From Bacteroidota bacterium (GTDB lineage Bacteria > Bacteroidota > JABWAT01), in NCBI GenBank assembly GCA_013360915.1, contig JABWAT010000002.1:446098-510097 (forward strand): 64,000 nt of DNA, in the 5' to 3' direction. Below the pieces are notes generated by a model. It was not told where the DNA came from. It worked only from the letters and a program-made list of their open reading frames with translations, and made no database searches. Shown here piece after piece: positions 37,401-45,991 of this stretch. The position numbers and the translations under genes are program-made. Positions within the stretch are counted from its first letter, which is position 1; every line of letters starts with the position of its first letter.

Positions 37401-39890
37401 CAGTTTTTCATTGGTGGCGGGGTAGGATTCAAATTCTCCCAAACCAGCAAAGTAGGGCTGCGTTGGCAGATTGACCAGGTTGATTTTATTAACCGGTCTT
37501 CCATTTTCATCAAAGACAGTTGTAAATATCCGTCCTTCAAGCAAACCAATATTCGTGAAACCGTCAGGAACAGTGAAAGTGGCTCCAAACTCACCTTTTT
37601 CATTGGTTTCACCCTCATTTACCACCTCCTCGAAAGTCAGATCGGTTCGGGTTACCAGTTTGAATGAGTAGGAAGAGAACTGCTTTGAATGGATAGGTTT
37701 CGGATAAATGGACAGTTCCGATTCAAATTTCCGGCCTGCTGCAGGCGGACCAAAATAGTTGGTGGCGGTTCCTTTTAGGCTGATGTCATCTCCCGGCTTG
37801 TAGGAAGACTTGTCCAGAGAAGTCTGAACCAGAATCCGGTCAGGTATGAACTCTTCAATAAAAAAGGTTTCAGAATTCAGCAGGATCTGGTCGGCCGAGT
37901 AAATTTCCACACGCCATTTCCCGGTGGGTGAACTGACATGGGTCGGAATGGTCCCGGTGAAATCACCGGTTTCATCGGTTTCCTTCCGTTCTGATAAAAA
38001 CTGGTTGCCATCCGGAAGCACGGCCACAACCCGGAAGGGGACTTTTTTAACAGGTTTCCATTCCCGGTCTCTGATAATCACGGAATACCGGATGGCTTCA
38101 CCTGGCCGGTACAGATTCCTTTCAGGATTGATAAAGCCCATCATTCCAGTCTGGTTTTCGGTAAAACCGGCCACATCATACCGGGAAAGATCGGTTCTTG
38201 TATCTGAAAGCATGATAAACGTGAACCCGCCATCGGCGGTCTCGGCGGTTATCATTTCCGGTTGGAACTGATACGGGTTTTTTAACAGCGAGGGGAATGT
38301 GGCCGATCCGGAAGATCCGGTCTTGCCTGTTGCCATCAACTGATTGTTGTGGGAAAGTACCGACAGGGAAACCTGCCCCAATGGCTGCGCCGTTTTCAGG
38401 GAGTTGGTGAATACAGTCAGGTTGCCGAGCGGATCCATCCTGGCAATTAGTCCAACATCTGAATAGGCAACTCCAAACACCACGCGCTCATCCGGATCAT
38501 CGGTTCCGTACATTTCGATGAGATACATTCCTTTGAAATCATCGGCCGGGGGAACCTTGAACTGATAGTGATGCCTGCCATTTTTAAAAGGCATGGAAGC
38601 AACTTTGATCTCCTCGTCACGGATGGTAGAAACCCAATCGGACCGGTGAGCAACCCAACGGAACACATACTGGTCGAACCGTCGCTGGTATACCCCTTCA
38701 TCCTCATAGTCGTAATAGTCATTTTCGGTGGCATAACTGAGAAGCGCCTTCAGATTATTTGCAAACACTTTGCGGGTAATCACCCTGACTTTATTGATCG
38801 CCGTGATTTCCAGCCCGATGGTTTGCCCGCCCTCGGTACTCAGGTAAATGGATTTCGGATTGGTGAGCCGGATGGATGGGGTTGGGGTTGCAAACGTAAA
38901 CCCCGATTTAAAGGCCGATTGCAGAGGCCCGAAGGGTCCTTTGAGCTGATCAGACAAGGTGATTGAGTAGGTCTGGCCAAAATCAAAATCCCCGGTTATG
39001 GAAAGTCCCCAGTTTTCCCGGATGACCTGAAACCGGATGGACGGCGAAATGGTAATGAGTGCTTCCGGATCTGAATTAATCACTTCCTGATTGGTTTGAA
39101 TGGAGAGCGAGGGGGACCCTGATTCAACCACCGGAGTTAAAGCCAGTATTTCGAGTCGGGTTTGCGGGGGAACAGATACCTTGCCTTCCAGCGGTTCCGG
39201 TAACTGATATGAACCGTTGTTGTTCTTAAAACCTGCGGGCAGGGTCACCTCAAGGTCCGAGGTCAACGAGACCAGTTTCGACTGAAGGATATCCAGAACC
39301 AGTTCGGCACCGGGTTCTTCCTGAATCATAGTAAACGGTATCGGCTTGTCATCCTGCCGTAGGGTTATTCCTGATTGGTTCGGCAGAACCGTTTCGGTAA
39401 ACAGCAGCCGGACTCTCAGCCTGTTTTCTGAAGAAGCCGGACCTGCAGCCATCCAGATGGCAGAGGTACCCTTCAGATTCATCCATGGTGTATGAAATTC
39501 AAATTTCTGTGAGAGATTGACCGTTTTGTTGCTACCCCCGGGAAGCAGGCGTTCCAGCCCAGGCCCTGGAGTGACGGTATATTTTGTGGATGGCCTGAAA
39601 CCATTCAGCGGAACGAATTCCACCTTGTCGGAAGTTAACCATCTGAAGGATCCGGCAACCTCGGGAGTGATGGTCAGAAACGGAGCCGGCATCCAGCTCA
39701 TCTGAAGGGAGTCCGGTGCAAGGTCGTTATTAAAGGTGACTTCCAGTCGATCCCCGGGCAGAACCTCTTCTCCAAAGGAAACATCGTCAATTTCGATGAC
39801 GGAGGACGGACTGCAGGATGACAGGATTAAAAAGGACGCAACCAGCCATTTCTGGCTGAATGACAGCAGAGCAGTTGATGGTTTTTTCAT
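34434..39890 (-). CDS. Bacterial alpha-2-macroglobulin-like lipoprotein
   Basis: 1,818 residues with lipoprotein signal (ILSSC). Multiple macroglobulin-like beta domains are followed by a complement-like helical domain with the thioester motif YGCSEQ near residue 1356 (Cys and Gln both present). The order is that of the YfhM-type proteins (1,653 residues in E. coli), including a bait-region-containing middle part and a C-terminal receptor-like beta domain. Such proteins trap attacking proteases in the periplasm. The usual partner pbpC is not adjacent. It lies next to a run of peptidases. Confidence 0.93.
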   Translation of the reverse strand: MKKPSTALLSFSQKWLVASFLILSSCSPSSVIEIDDVSFGEEVLPGDRLEVTFNNDLAPDSLQMSWMPAPFLTITPEVAGSFRWLTSDKVEFVPLNGFRPSTKYTVTPGPGLERLLPGGSNKTVNLSQKFEFHTPWMNLKGTSAIWMAAGPASSENRLRVRLLFTETVLPNQSGITLRQDDKPIPFTMIQEEPGAELVLDILQSKLVSLTSDLEVTLPAGFKNNNGSYQLPEPLEGKVSVPPQTRLEILALTPVVESGSPSLSIQTNQEVINSDPEALITISPSIRFQVIRENWGLSITGDFDFGQTYSITLSDQLKGPFGPLQSAFKSGFTFATPTPSIRLTNPKSIYLSTEGGQTIGLEITAINKVRVITRKVFANNLKALLSYATENDYYDYEDEGVYQRRFDQYVFRWVAHRSDWVSTIRDEEIKVASMPFKNGRHHYQFKVPPADDFKGMYLIEMYGTDDPDERVVFGVAYSDVGLIARMDPLGNLTVFTNSLKTAQPLGQVSLSVLSHNNQLMATGKTGSSGSATFPSLLKNPYQFQPEMITAETADGGFTFIMLSDTRTDLSRYDVAGFTENQTGMMGFINPERNLYRPGEAIRYSVIIRDREWKPVKKVPFRVVAVLPDGNQFLSERKETDETGDFTGTIPTHVSSPTGKWRVEIYSADQILLNSETFFIEEFIPDRILVQTSLDKSSYKPGDDISLKGTATNYFGPPAAGRKFESELSIYPKPIHSKQFSSYSFKLVTRTDLTFEEVVNEGETNEKGEFGATFTVPDGFTNIGLLEGRIFTTVFDENGRPVNKINLVNLPTQPYFAGLGEFESYPATNEKLFIPLVAVNEQGEPLNAAKLTVKVIRTIWESALVENSWGGRRFETRQRKIVLSEQTVTSQTDGIVFPFTPTTTGSYEVQVGLPGSSTYVSGWFYAYAFGTSGSGAFATNQEGHVEIAADKETYSPGDQARLMFNTPFPGRLLITLEREKLYDHFWVDTDKKTAVLDLKIKEEYRPNIFVSATLFRALDDGSIPVTVAHGYHSIRVLNPDQRLPVEIKAVAESRSKTKQRITVKAGNKAGTSVTIAAVDEGILAIKDFKTPDPLTWFFQKRKLQVEAFDMYHLIYPDLTFRTSSAGGDKYNLAKRINPLTARRVKLVSFWSDKLKTGSDGTVSFDIDIPDFSGKLRLMAVAHHGDQFGNAEAAMTVSDPVVLSTALPRFMAPSDTVSMGVMVSNTTAKPLSIQLMVKTDGPLTLQDRVPVQMNLPAQSEKQVFVRISAKPVTGTGKVVVSATAGSENWSQETELSIRPTAAYQTSQLTGVVAPGETKTLSGYSKDWLPGSLSGKLVVGPLPGLDVSRLVSEVVNYPYGCSEQITSRGFAMLNYEQLIKTTGIRLPGNQPVLELITESIRMLESRQTYSGGILLWPGTNSPDLWTSVYAAHFLIEAKRAGYAVDQKILNKLKDFVRSVSRNRENEKIYLYEGSTPKWITVPRRVNLYGLFVLARDGDPDVGSMNYYRSNLKELTTESRILLASAYGQNGDLVTFSSLLPVGLGGKEMPRESGQTWASDTRNLAMNLYAIRLADPSHSSVVLLQTSLSNKLKQEKWFSTQEISFILLAARVSEAQSKADFASVKITGVPTEKEFNETPVSVSVLPESAIKLVGGSGKTPTPYTLLLTGIPVGTDPEPSDAGLVIRKQFYDRQGSPLSGNRVEQGDLVVIKLTLQNTTGNPISNVVINDLLPAGLEIENPRLKGKNDMSWLGEFDQADYLDIRDDRILLFTEAPSSRKMTFYYMVRAVTAGDFKLPGVVAEAMYSPGFRSVTETNRLKVQARK

Positions 39891-39911
39891 TTTTTTCCCC
39901 GGGATAAAGTG

Positions 39912-39943
39912 GGAAAATAGAAAATGAGCTCTTTATCGTCAAC
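39912..39943 (-). promoter_or_regulatory. Possible promoter of the alpha-2-macroglobulin gene
   Basis: Minus strand GTTG (39943-39940), 20 bases, TATTTTCC (39919-39912), the same spacing as other sites in the window with a partial -7 match. It is 22 bases before the ATG at 39890. Confidence 0.3.
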
Positions 39944-39982
39944 GATTCCGCTGTGATAGCCGCTTCATAAAACCGGGGTTGT

Positions 39983-40014
39983 TTTGTTTTTAATCGGGAA
40001 TTAATGAAACTTTA
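39983..40014 (+). promoter_or_regulatory. Weak candidate promoter for prc
   Basis: TTTG (39983-39986), 20 bases, AAACTTTA (40007-40014). Only a partial -7 match, but in the right place, 37 bases before the ATG of prc. Confidence 0.2.
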
Positions 40015-40051
40015 CAGAAAAGAATAACGTCTGATGACCCTGTAATAATCT

Positions 40052-42136
40052 ATGGATAACTGGATGACCCGACTCAGTATACTCGTATTCGCTGCCGTGC
40101 TGGCAGTGGTTCTTCATGTGGTTTCATTTCCCGATCACGGAAACAATGTGGTGTGGGCATCTGCACCCGATACCAGGCCTTCCGCTCAGGGAAGTGATTC
40201 GTCGGTGACCTTGGCCCTGAAGCCGAATCACCCGTCGGTCGCCAAGTTTTCAAGCATCATTCTGTCGAAAAACCATTACGCCCCACGCCCGCTGAATGAT
40301 TCACTTTCTGCAGCCATCTATCAGCATTTTCTGAAGTCGATGGACTACTCCCGCTTATATTTTCTCAAGTCCGATATCAATGAATTTGAATCACTGAGGT
40401 ACCGGTTGGATGACATGATCACCGGCGGAGAGCTCGATCCTGTCTTCACCGTTTTTAACCGTTTTCTTGAGCGGTTCCGGAACCGGATGTCCTACGCCCT
40501 GTCTGTTTCGGACAGTGCTTTCAACTATGATGCAAACGAGGATTTCCTGGTCGATCGGGAAGAAGCCGGCTGGTTTACCAGTCAGGCCGAACAGGATCAG
40601 TACTGGCGCCAGCGGGTGAAATATGAAATTCTTTCCGTGATGGTGAATGGAAAAGATTCCCTGGCCGCCGAAACAGTGAAAAAGCGATACCGTAATTTAC
40701 TGAAGCAGTCCTACCGGTATAAAAGCGATGAAGTGTTTCAACTGTTTATGAATGCTTATACTGAATCACTCGATCCTCACAGCAATTACTTCTCACCAAG
40801 AACCTCTGAGAACTTCCGCATTAACATGAGTTTGTCCCTCGAAGGAATTGGCGCACAGTTAATTCAGGACAATGATTATGTTCAGATCAGAGAACTGATT
40901 CCGGGTGGTCCGGCAGCCATGAGCAAGACCATTCAACCAAAAGACCGGATTTTGGCCGTGGGGCAGGGAGATGAAGGTGAAATGGTTGATGTGGTGGGAT
41001 GGAGAGTGGATGATGTGGTTCAGCTGATCCGTGGTCCCAAAGGTACCGTGGTCCGGTTGCTGCTGGTTCACGATGGAGATCCCGTTCCCGGGGGTGGTTA
41101 CACCATCCGGTTGGTTCGCGACAAAATCAAGCTTGAAGAACAGGCTGCCAAAAGTGAAATCATTCCCATTAAGGTTAACGGCAGGGAAGAGAAAGCCGGA
41201 ATCATTCATTTGCCGACCTTCTACACTGATTTCGAAGGAAGAAACGCACGCCGGCCCGACTTTAAGAGCACCACAAGAGATGTGGCCATGCTGATCGATT
41301 CGATGAAAACCGCCGGAATCACCTCCCTGGTGATGGATCTGCGGCGGAATGGCGGTGGTTCCCTCGATGAAGCCGTTGAACTCACTGGTCTTTTTATCGA
41401 TCAGGGTCCGGTGGTGCAGGTCAGACATTATAACAACAAGGTCAACATCAACACAGATACCAATGAGGGTGTGGTCTGGAATGGTCCGCTGGTGGTGATA
41501 ATTGACCGTTACAGCGCGTCTGCTTCAGAAATTTTTGCAGCAGCCATTCAGGATTATGGCCGTGGAATTATCATCGGTGAACCGTCCTTCGGAAAGGGAA
41601 CCGTGCAGACACTCGATAATCTTGGAAGGTACATTGCTGGTCCTTCCTCGGGTGATTTCGGCCAGTTGAAATATACCATTGCCAAATTTTACCGGGTCAA
41701 CGGCGGATCTACCCAGATGAAGGGAGTCACTCCGGATATTGAATTCCCGGTATCGGTTTTTTCATCAGAGGTTGGTGAGCGGACCGAACAAAATGCACTT
41801 CCCTGGGATGCGATCGCACCTGCGAAGTATGAACCCGTCAGGGAGTTGGAGCCGGTTATCGGGAAGCTGACCCGTCAATCAGAATCCAGACGATCCGCCA
41901 ATCCGGAGTTTTCATGGATCCTTTCCGATAAAAACGAAAACCAGGCAGAAGAAAAACGGAAAGTGGTTAAACTGAACCGTGCAGCCATGGAAAAGGAACG
42001 GGACCTGCAGACGGAGAAAAACAAACTTCGGAATGAAGAACGTAAAAAACGGGGAACCGACGAGAAATCCGATCCGGTACTGATCGAGGCCGCCTGGATT
42101 GGTCACGATCTCGCTGCTGCACTGACCGGACGCTGA
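40052..42136 (+). CDS. prc: Tail-specific (C-terminal processing) protease, S41 family
   Basis: 694 residues, the length of Prc/Tsp. A signal-anchor helix near the N-terminus is followed by the Prc N-terminal helical domain, a PDZ domain (about 255-345: GIGAQLIQDNDYVQIRELIP) and the S41 core with the serine segment YSASASE (488-493) and Lys near 515 in SFGKGTVQ. A charged C-terminal tail ends the protein. It cuts periplasmic proteins from nonpolar C-termini. Starts at ATG 40052; ATG 40064 is an alternative. Neither has a strong Shine-Dalgarno. Confidence 0.94.
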   Translation: MDNWMTRLSILVFAAVLAVVLHVVSFPDHGNNVVWASAPDTRPSAQGSDSSVTLALKPNHPSVAKFSSIILSKNHYAPRPLNDSLSAAIYQHFLKSMDYSRLYFLKSDINEFESLRYRLDDMITGGELDPVFTVFNRFLERFRNRMSYALSVSDSAFNYDANEDFLVDREEAGWFTSQAEQDQYWRQRVKYEILSVMVNGKDSLAAETVKKRYRNLLKQSYRYKSDEVFQLFMNAYTESLDPHSNYFSPRTSENFRINMSLSLEGIGAQLIQDNDYVQIRELIPGGPAAMSKTIQPKDRILAVGQGDEGEMVDVVGWRVDDVVQLIRGPKGTVVRLLLVHDGDPVPGGGYTIRLVRDKIKLEEQAAKSEIIPIKVNGREEKAGIIHLPTFYTDFEGRNARRPDFKSTTRDVAMLIDSMKTAGITSLVMDLRRNGGGSLDEAVELTGLFIDQGPVVQVRHYNNKVNINTDTNEGVVWNGPLVVIIDRYSASASEIFAAAIQDYGRGIIIGEPSFGKGTVQTLDNLGRYIAGPSSGDFGQLKYTIAKFYRVNGGSTQMKGVTPDIEFPVSVFSSEVGERTEQNALPWDAIAPAKYEPVRELEPVIGKLTRQSESRRSANPEFSWILSDKNENQAEEKRKVVKLNRAAMEKERDLQTEKNKLRNEERKKRGTDEKSDPVLIEAAWIGHDLAAALTGR

Positions 42137-42140
42137 CTTC

Positions 42141-42722
42141 ATGTTCAAGCGGATCAGCAATAAGGTGATGATCTGGGACCGCCGGATCATCACTCAGATC
42201 ATGGAACGGAGAAAGTCTGGCTTTACCCGTTTCATGAAGCTGATGACCCGCGCCGGCGATGGCTGGCTGTATCCGGTTCTTGCGGTCTGGCAATTCGCAA
42301 CTGTAACGGTCACCTTCCGGTGGTTCCTGACCGCCCTTTTTTCGTATATCATCGAAATGACCTTCCAGCTGACCATTAAAAATCTGAGTGGCCGGCGCCG
42401 ACCCTTTAACCGGTTTCCTGGAATCAAGAATCTGGTTGCTCCCCCTGATCAATACAGTTTTCCGAGCGGGCATACAGCGGTTGCCACCGTCTCTGCCATT
42501 ATTTTTTCGGTGGGATATCCGCCTGCAACCCCGGTATTTATTGTTTTTGCGGCCCTGGTCGGGTTTTCGAGAGTCTATCTCGGGGTGCACTATCCGACCG
42601 ATGTCATCGTTGGGGTTCTCCTTGGCATCTTCTCGGTTGCGATGGCCTGGCTGCTTGCCGGGTCATTGGAGCCCCTGTTTCCTCCTGCCATCAGCGGCTG
42701 GTTCCCGCTGAACGCCTCCTGA
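42141..42722 (+). CDS. PAP2 family membrane phosphatase (copy 1)
   Basis: 193 residues with about five transmembrane helices and the three-part phosphatase signature: KNLSGRRRPF, PSGHTA, and SRVYLGVHYPTD with the catalytic His residues. PAP2 enzymes remove phosphate from lipid phosphates such as undecaprenyl pyrophosphate or phosphatidylglycerol phosphate. It starts four bases after prc, so it is probably cotranscribed. A clear paralogue follows. Confidence 0.9.
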   Translation: MFKRISNKVMIWDRRIITQIMERRKSGFTRFMKLMTRAGDGWLYPVLAVWQFATVTVTFRWFLTALFSYIIEMTFQLTIKNLSGRRRPFNRFPGIKNLVAPPDQYSFPSGHTAVATVSAIIFSVGYPPATPVFIVFAALVGFSRVYLGVHYPTDVIVGVLLGIFSVAMAWLLAGSLEPLFPPAISGWFPLNAS

Positions 42723-42758
42723 ATCACGTAACATTTCTTAACATTCCCGTAATTTCTG

Positions 42759-42790
42759 CTTGAAACTGGTTCCTGACCTTTGTAAGTGTT
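42759..42790 (+). promoter_or_regulatory. Weak candidate promoter before PAP2 copy 2
   Basis: CTTG (42759-42762), 20 bases, TAAGTGTT (42783-42790), 17 bases before ATG 42808. Spacing fits, but the -7 element is poor. Confidence 0.18.
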
Positions 42791-42807
42791 AAGAGAAGGT
42801 CAATGAT

Positions 42808-43338
42808 ATGAGCGAAATGCTGGTCAGACTTCAGCGATGGGATGAGAAGTGGATATGGAAACTGGTTTCCGGGCGGACGGAACGTCTGAACCGGTTTATG
42901 AAGCTGATGTCATCCCTTGGTGATGGTTACCTCTATGTGCTGGCGGCCCTGGCAGTTTACGGTCTGACGGGATTGTCCGTTGAATGGATGCTGTTTACCG
43001 TTATTGCATTCTCTGTTGAACTGATTTCATATAAACTGATTAAATCGGGAACCACCCGCCCTCGTCCTTTTCAGAAAAATGCCGATATCGTTAATCTGGT
43101 GATTCCGCCGGATCAATACTCGTTTCCCAGCGGACATACGGCTGCAGCCACGGTGGCAGCGGTCGCCTTTGGAATGATGTTCCCGGTAGCCATTCCATTT
43201 CTGGCCGGATTTGTGGTACTGGTGGCAGTCTCCCGTGTTTACCTCGGCGTTCATTACCCCACCGACGTGCTTGTTGGTTTTGCGCTTGGCCTGTTCAGTT
43301 GCGGAGTCGCCAGCCTCATAACCGGCTTTCCGGCCTGA
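42808..43338 (+). CDS. PAP2 family membrane phosphatase (copy 2)
   Basis: 176 residues, paralogous to the gene just upstream throughout: shared NRFMKLM, the DQYSFPSGHTA block and SRVYLGVHYPTDVLVG. Catalytic motifs TTRPRPF, PSGHTA and SRVYLGVHYPTD are all intact. It has the same predicted lipid-phosphate phosphatase role. The 85-base spacer suggests it may have its own start site. Confidence 0.9.
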   Translation: MSEMLVRLQRWDEKWIWKLVSGRTERLNRFMKLMSSLGDGYLYVLAALAVYGLTGLSVEWMLFTVIAFSVELISYKLIKSGTTRPRPFQKNADIVNLVIPPDQYSFPSGHTAAATVAAVAFGMMFPVAIPFLAGFVVLVAVSRVYLGVHYPTDVLVGFALGLFSCGVASLITGFPA

Positions 43339-43351
43339 TCACCTCCCAATG

Positions 43352-43370
43352 ACCGGTTTAACCGGTTTTT
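43352..43370 (+). terminator. Small intrinsic terminator-like hairpin after PAP2 copy 2
   Basis: ACCGG (43352-43356), loop TTTAA, CCGGT (43362-43366), then a T run to 43370. The stem is short but extendable, and it sits just before the rpsO promoter. Confidence 0.4.
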
Positions 43371-43371
43371 A

Positions 43372-43403
43372 TTTGTTTCCAAACGATCGTTTTCCTATCT
43401 TGC
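43372..43403 (+). promoter_or_regulatory. Putative rpsO promoter
   Basis: TTTG (43372-43375), 20 bases, TATCTTGC (43396-43403). Transcription would begin close to 43408, directly at a leader hairpin. Confidence 0.5.
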
Positions 43404-43407
43404 AGGC

Positions 43408-43446
43408 TTACCATCATAATCGCCTTCGCAATCGATTAACTGGTAA
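43408..43446 (+). ncRNA. Candidate structured leader of rpsO mRNA
   Basis: Two nested stems: TTACCA (43408-43413) pairs with TGGTAA (43441-43446), and AATCG (43418-43422) pairs with CGATT (43433-43437), with an internal loop between and a ten-base apical loop. It ends 20 bases before the rpsO ATG, which has GGAG as ribosome site. Ribosomal protein S15 represses its own mRNA through such leaders in several phyla; that this one does so is inference. Confidence 0.4.
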
Positions 43447-43466
43447 ACTGGATTCTTGGAGATAGA

Positions 43467-43736
43467 ATGAGCTTAGAAAGTTCTGTTAAAACTGAAATCA
43501 TCGGAAAATTGGGTTCAAGTGCGAAGGACACGGGTAAAACCGAGGTTCAGATTGCCATTTTTACCCGTCGGATCAATGATATTACGGATCACCTGAAAAG
43601 TAATCCGAAAGATCACTCCGGGCGCCGTGGGCTGATGCTGCTGGTCGGAAAACGCCGGCGGTTGCTTGATTATCTGATGAAGAAGGATATCAACCGGTAT
43701 CGGACCATCATTGCCGAACTGGAAATCCGGAAATAA
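43467..43736 (+). CDS. rpsO: 30S ribosomal protein S15
   Basis: 89 residues, standard S15 length. Contains TGKTEVQIAIFTRRINDITDHLK and the KRRRLLDYLMKKD segment that contact 16S rRNA. Binds the central domain of 16S rRNA in 30S assembly. Start ATG 43467 follows TTGGAG with good spacing. Followed by a terminator and then pnp, the conserved rpsO-pnp order. Confidence 0.98.
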   Translation: MSLESSVKTEIIGKLGSSAKDTGKTEVQIAIFTRRINDITDHLKSNPKDHSGRRGLMLLVGKRRRLLDYLMKKDINRYRTIIAELEIRK

Positions 43737-43743
43737 TTCAGGG

Positions 43744-43769
43744 AAAAAGGGGAAGGTCTTCCCCTTTTT
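43744..43769 (+). terminator. Intrinsic terminator between rpsO and pnp
   Basis: AAAAAGGGGAA (43744-43754), loop GGTC, TTCCCCTTTTT (43759-43769). Eleven perfect pairs; the A/T ends make it usable in both directions, though only plus-strand genes flank it. Confidence 0.8.
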
Positions 43770-43841
43770 CGTTTATTCTCCCCGAATTCAATTCACAAAA
43801 AAACCTACAAATACCAGACATGTTGTCTGTTGGAGATACGA

Positions 43842-45938
43842 ATGATCGTCAGTAAACAAATGACCCTTCCTGATGGACGGGTGCTTTCCATCGAAACCGG
43901 GCGTGTGGCCCGCCAGGCCAACGGAGCCGTTATGGTCCGTCTGGCAGATACCATGGTGTTAACCACGGTATGCGCTTCCACTGATGACGGAAGCAACAAT
44001 GACTTTTTCCCGCTTCAGGTTGAATACCGGGAAAAGGCAAGTGCAGCCGGTAAAATCCCCGGCGGGTTTTTCAAACGCGAAGGAAAACCCTCAGAAAAAG
44101 AAATTTTGTCCGCCCGTCTGATTGACCGGGCTTTGCGTCCGTTGTTTCCTGAAGGGTACCGTTCAGAAACCCAGGTGGTGGCATCGGTATTTTCATCCGA
44201 TCAGGTAAATGATGCGGATGTGTTGGGTGGCATCGGAGCTTCCGCTGCCCTCGTGGTGTCAGATATCCCGTTCAATGGTCCGATCACCGAAGTCAGAATC
44301 GGGCGGATCAATGGCGAGTTTGTTGCGTTCCCGACGGTCAGCCAGCTGAAATTATCCGATTTCGATCTGACTGTTGCCGGTTCTGATGATTCCATTGTCA
44401 TGGTGGAAGGCGAAATGAATGAAGTATCCGAAGCCGATATGCTCCGGGCAATTGAATTCGCTCACGGTGTCATCCGCCAGGTAAATGCCATTCAGCGCGA
44501 AATGGCCGCAGAAGTTAAACCTGTCAAGAAAGAACTGGTTATCAAGCCGGTCAATCAGGAACTGCTCGATGCGGTAAAGGCTCTTTCCTATCAGCGCCTG
44601 TCCGACCTGTATCACAAGGATACCACCAAACAGGAACGGAATAATGGCCGTAAGCAGATACAGGACGAAACCTGGGCGTCACTTTCCGAAAAATATGCAG
44701 ACCTCCAGAAGGAAGTCTTTACCCTGATGCACGATTTCGAATATGAGATCATGCGGGAAATGATCCTGAGCGAAAGCAAACGGCTCGATGGCCGCGATCT
44801 GGTGACCATCCGTCCGATTTCCATCGAAATTGGTTTAATTCCGCGTTCTCACGGATCGTCGCTCTTTACCCGTGGTGAAACCCAGTCTCTGACGACGGTT
44901 ACACTTGGTTCGAAAAAGGACGAGCAGTCCATTGACGACATCATGGGATCTTCGAATAAACGATTCATGCTTCACTACAATTTCCCTCCGTTTTCGGTTG
45001 GTGAAGTGGGTCGCATGAGCGGCGTTGGCCGCCGGGAAGTCGGACACGGGAATCTGGCCGAACGGGCTGTTAAAAAGGTCGTTCCTGAAGAAACCTCATT
45101 CCCTTATACCATCCGGGTGATGTCTGATATTCTTGAATCAAACGGCTCCTCCTCGATGGCCACCGTTTGCGCAGCCTCACTGGCGCTGATGGATGCCGGG
45201 GTTCCTCTGAAAAAGCCTGTGGCCGGAATTGCCATGGGTCTTATAAAGGAAGGGTCCCGTTATGCCGTTCTGAGCGATATTCTGGGTGATGAAGATCATC
45301 TGGGTGATATGGACTTCAAGGTGGCCGGTTCTGAAAATGGTATCACTGCTATTCAGATGGATATCAAGATCACCGGAATCACGCTTGAAATTATGGAAAA
45401 AGCTCTTCACCAGGCCCTTGCCGGACGCAAGCACATTCTGGGTAAGATGAATTCCACCATCAACGTTCATAAGAACGAATTGTCGGCCTTTGCTCCGAGA
45501 CTCTTTACCATTACCATTCCAGTTGATACCATCGGAATGGTGATCGGACCAGGCGGTAAAAACATCCGGGCCATTATTGATGAATGCAAAGTTGAAATTA
45601 ACATCGAAGACGATGGTCGCGTAACCATTGCTGCACCCAACGGTGAAGCCGCAGATAAGGCCATCGGCCGAATCCGGACCATCGCAGGTGTCTTTGAACC
45701 AGGAGAAATTTTCCGCGGAGTGATTAAACGGATCGTCAACTTTGGCGCATTCGTTGAAATTGCACCAGGAAAGGAAGGCCTCCTGCACATTTCAGCCGTA
45801 GACCACAAACGTCCTGAGCGGGTGGAAGATGTCCTGAAAGTGGGTGAAATTGTTGAGGTTAAACTGATGAAAGTGGATGGCCAGCGACTGGAACTCAGCC
45901 GCAAAGCCCTGATGCCGAAGCCGGAACCTCAAAACTGA
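43842..45938 (+). CDS. pnp: Polyribonucleotide nucleotidyltransferase
   Basis: 698 residues. Phosphorolytic 3'-5' exoribonuclease of RNA decay. Two RNase PH domains (first opening GRVARQANGAVMVRLADTMV; the second with MSDILESNGSSSMATVCAAS), then a KH domain (IGMVIGPGGKNIRAIIDE) and an S1 domain (GVIKRIVNFGAFVEIAPGKE). The best start is ATG 43842, after GGAG at 43832-43835; a TTG at 43830 is also in frame. Ends shortly before a strong terminator. Confidence 0.98.
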   Translation: MIVSKQMTLPDGRVLSIETGRVARQANGAVMVRLADTMVLTTVCASTDDGSNNDFFPLQVEYREKASAAGKIPGGFFKREGKPSEKEILSARLIDRALRPLFPEGYRSETQVVASVFSSDQVNDADVLGGIGASAALVVSDIPFNGPITEVRIGRINGEFVAFPTVSQLKLSDFDLTVAGSDDSIVMVEGEMNEVSEADMLRAIEFAHGVIRQVNAIQREMAAEVKPVKKELVIKPVNQELLDAVKALSYQRLSDLYHKDTTKQERNNGRKQIQDETWASLSEKYADLQKEVFTLMHDFEYEIMREMILSESKRLDGRDLVTIRPISIEIGLIPRSHGSSLFTRGETQSLTTVTLGSKKDEQSIDDIMGSSNKRFMLHYNFPPFSVGEVGRMSGVGRREVGHGNLAERAVKKVVPEETSFPYTIRVMSDILESNGSSSMATVCAASLALMDAGVPLKKPVAGIAMGLIKEGSRYAVLSDILGDEDHLGDMDFKVAGSENGITAIQMDIKITGITLEIMEKALHQALAGRKHILGKMNSTINVHKNELSAFAPRLFTITIPVDTIGMVIGPGGKNIRAIIDECKVEINIEDDGRVTIAAPNGEAADKAIGRIRTIAGVFEPGEIFRGVIKRIVNFGAFVEIAPGKEGLLHISAVDHKRPERVEDVLKVGEIVEVKLMKVDGQRLELSRKALMPKPEPQN

Positions 45939-45958
45939 CCAATTGGTTCACAAACCGG

Positions 45959-45989
45959 AAGCCCGTCTGAAGAGGCGGGCTTTTTTTTT
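45959..45989 (+). terminator. Intrinsic terminator after pnp
   Basis: AAGCCCGTCT pairs with AGGCGGGCTT (one G-T pair) around a GAAG loop, with the T run extending to 45989. The next gene's ATG is only two bases further on, at 45992. Confidence 0.85.
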
Positions 45990-45991
45990 CT

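Noticed and set aside
41967-42590. 207-codon minus-strand ORF across prc and PAP2
   Set aside because: Covers the ends of two well-supported genes and has no motif or ribosome site.
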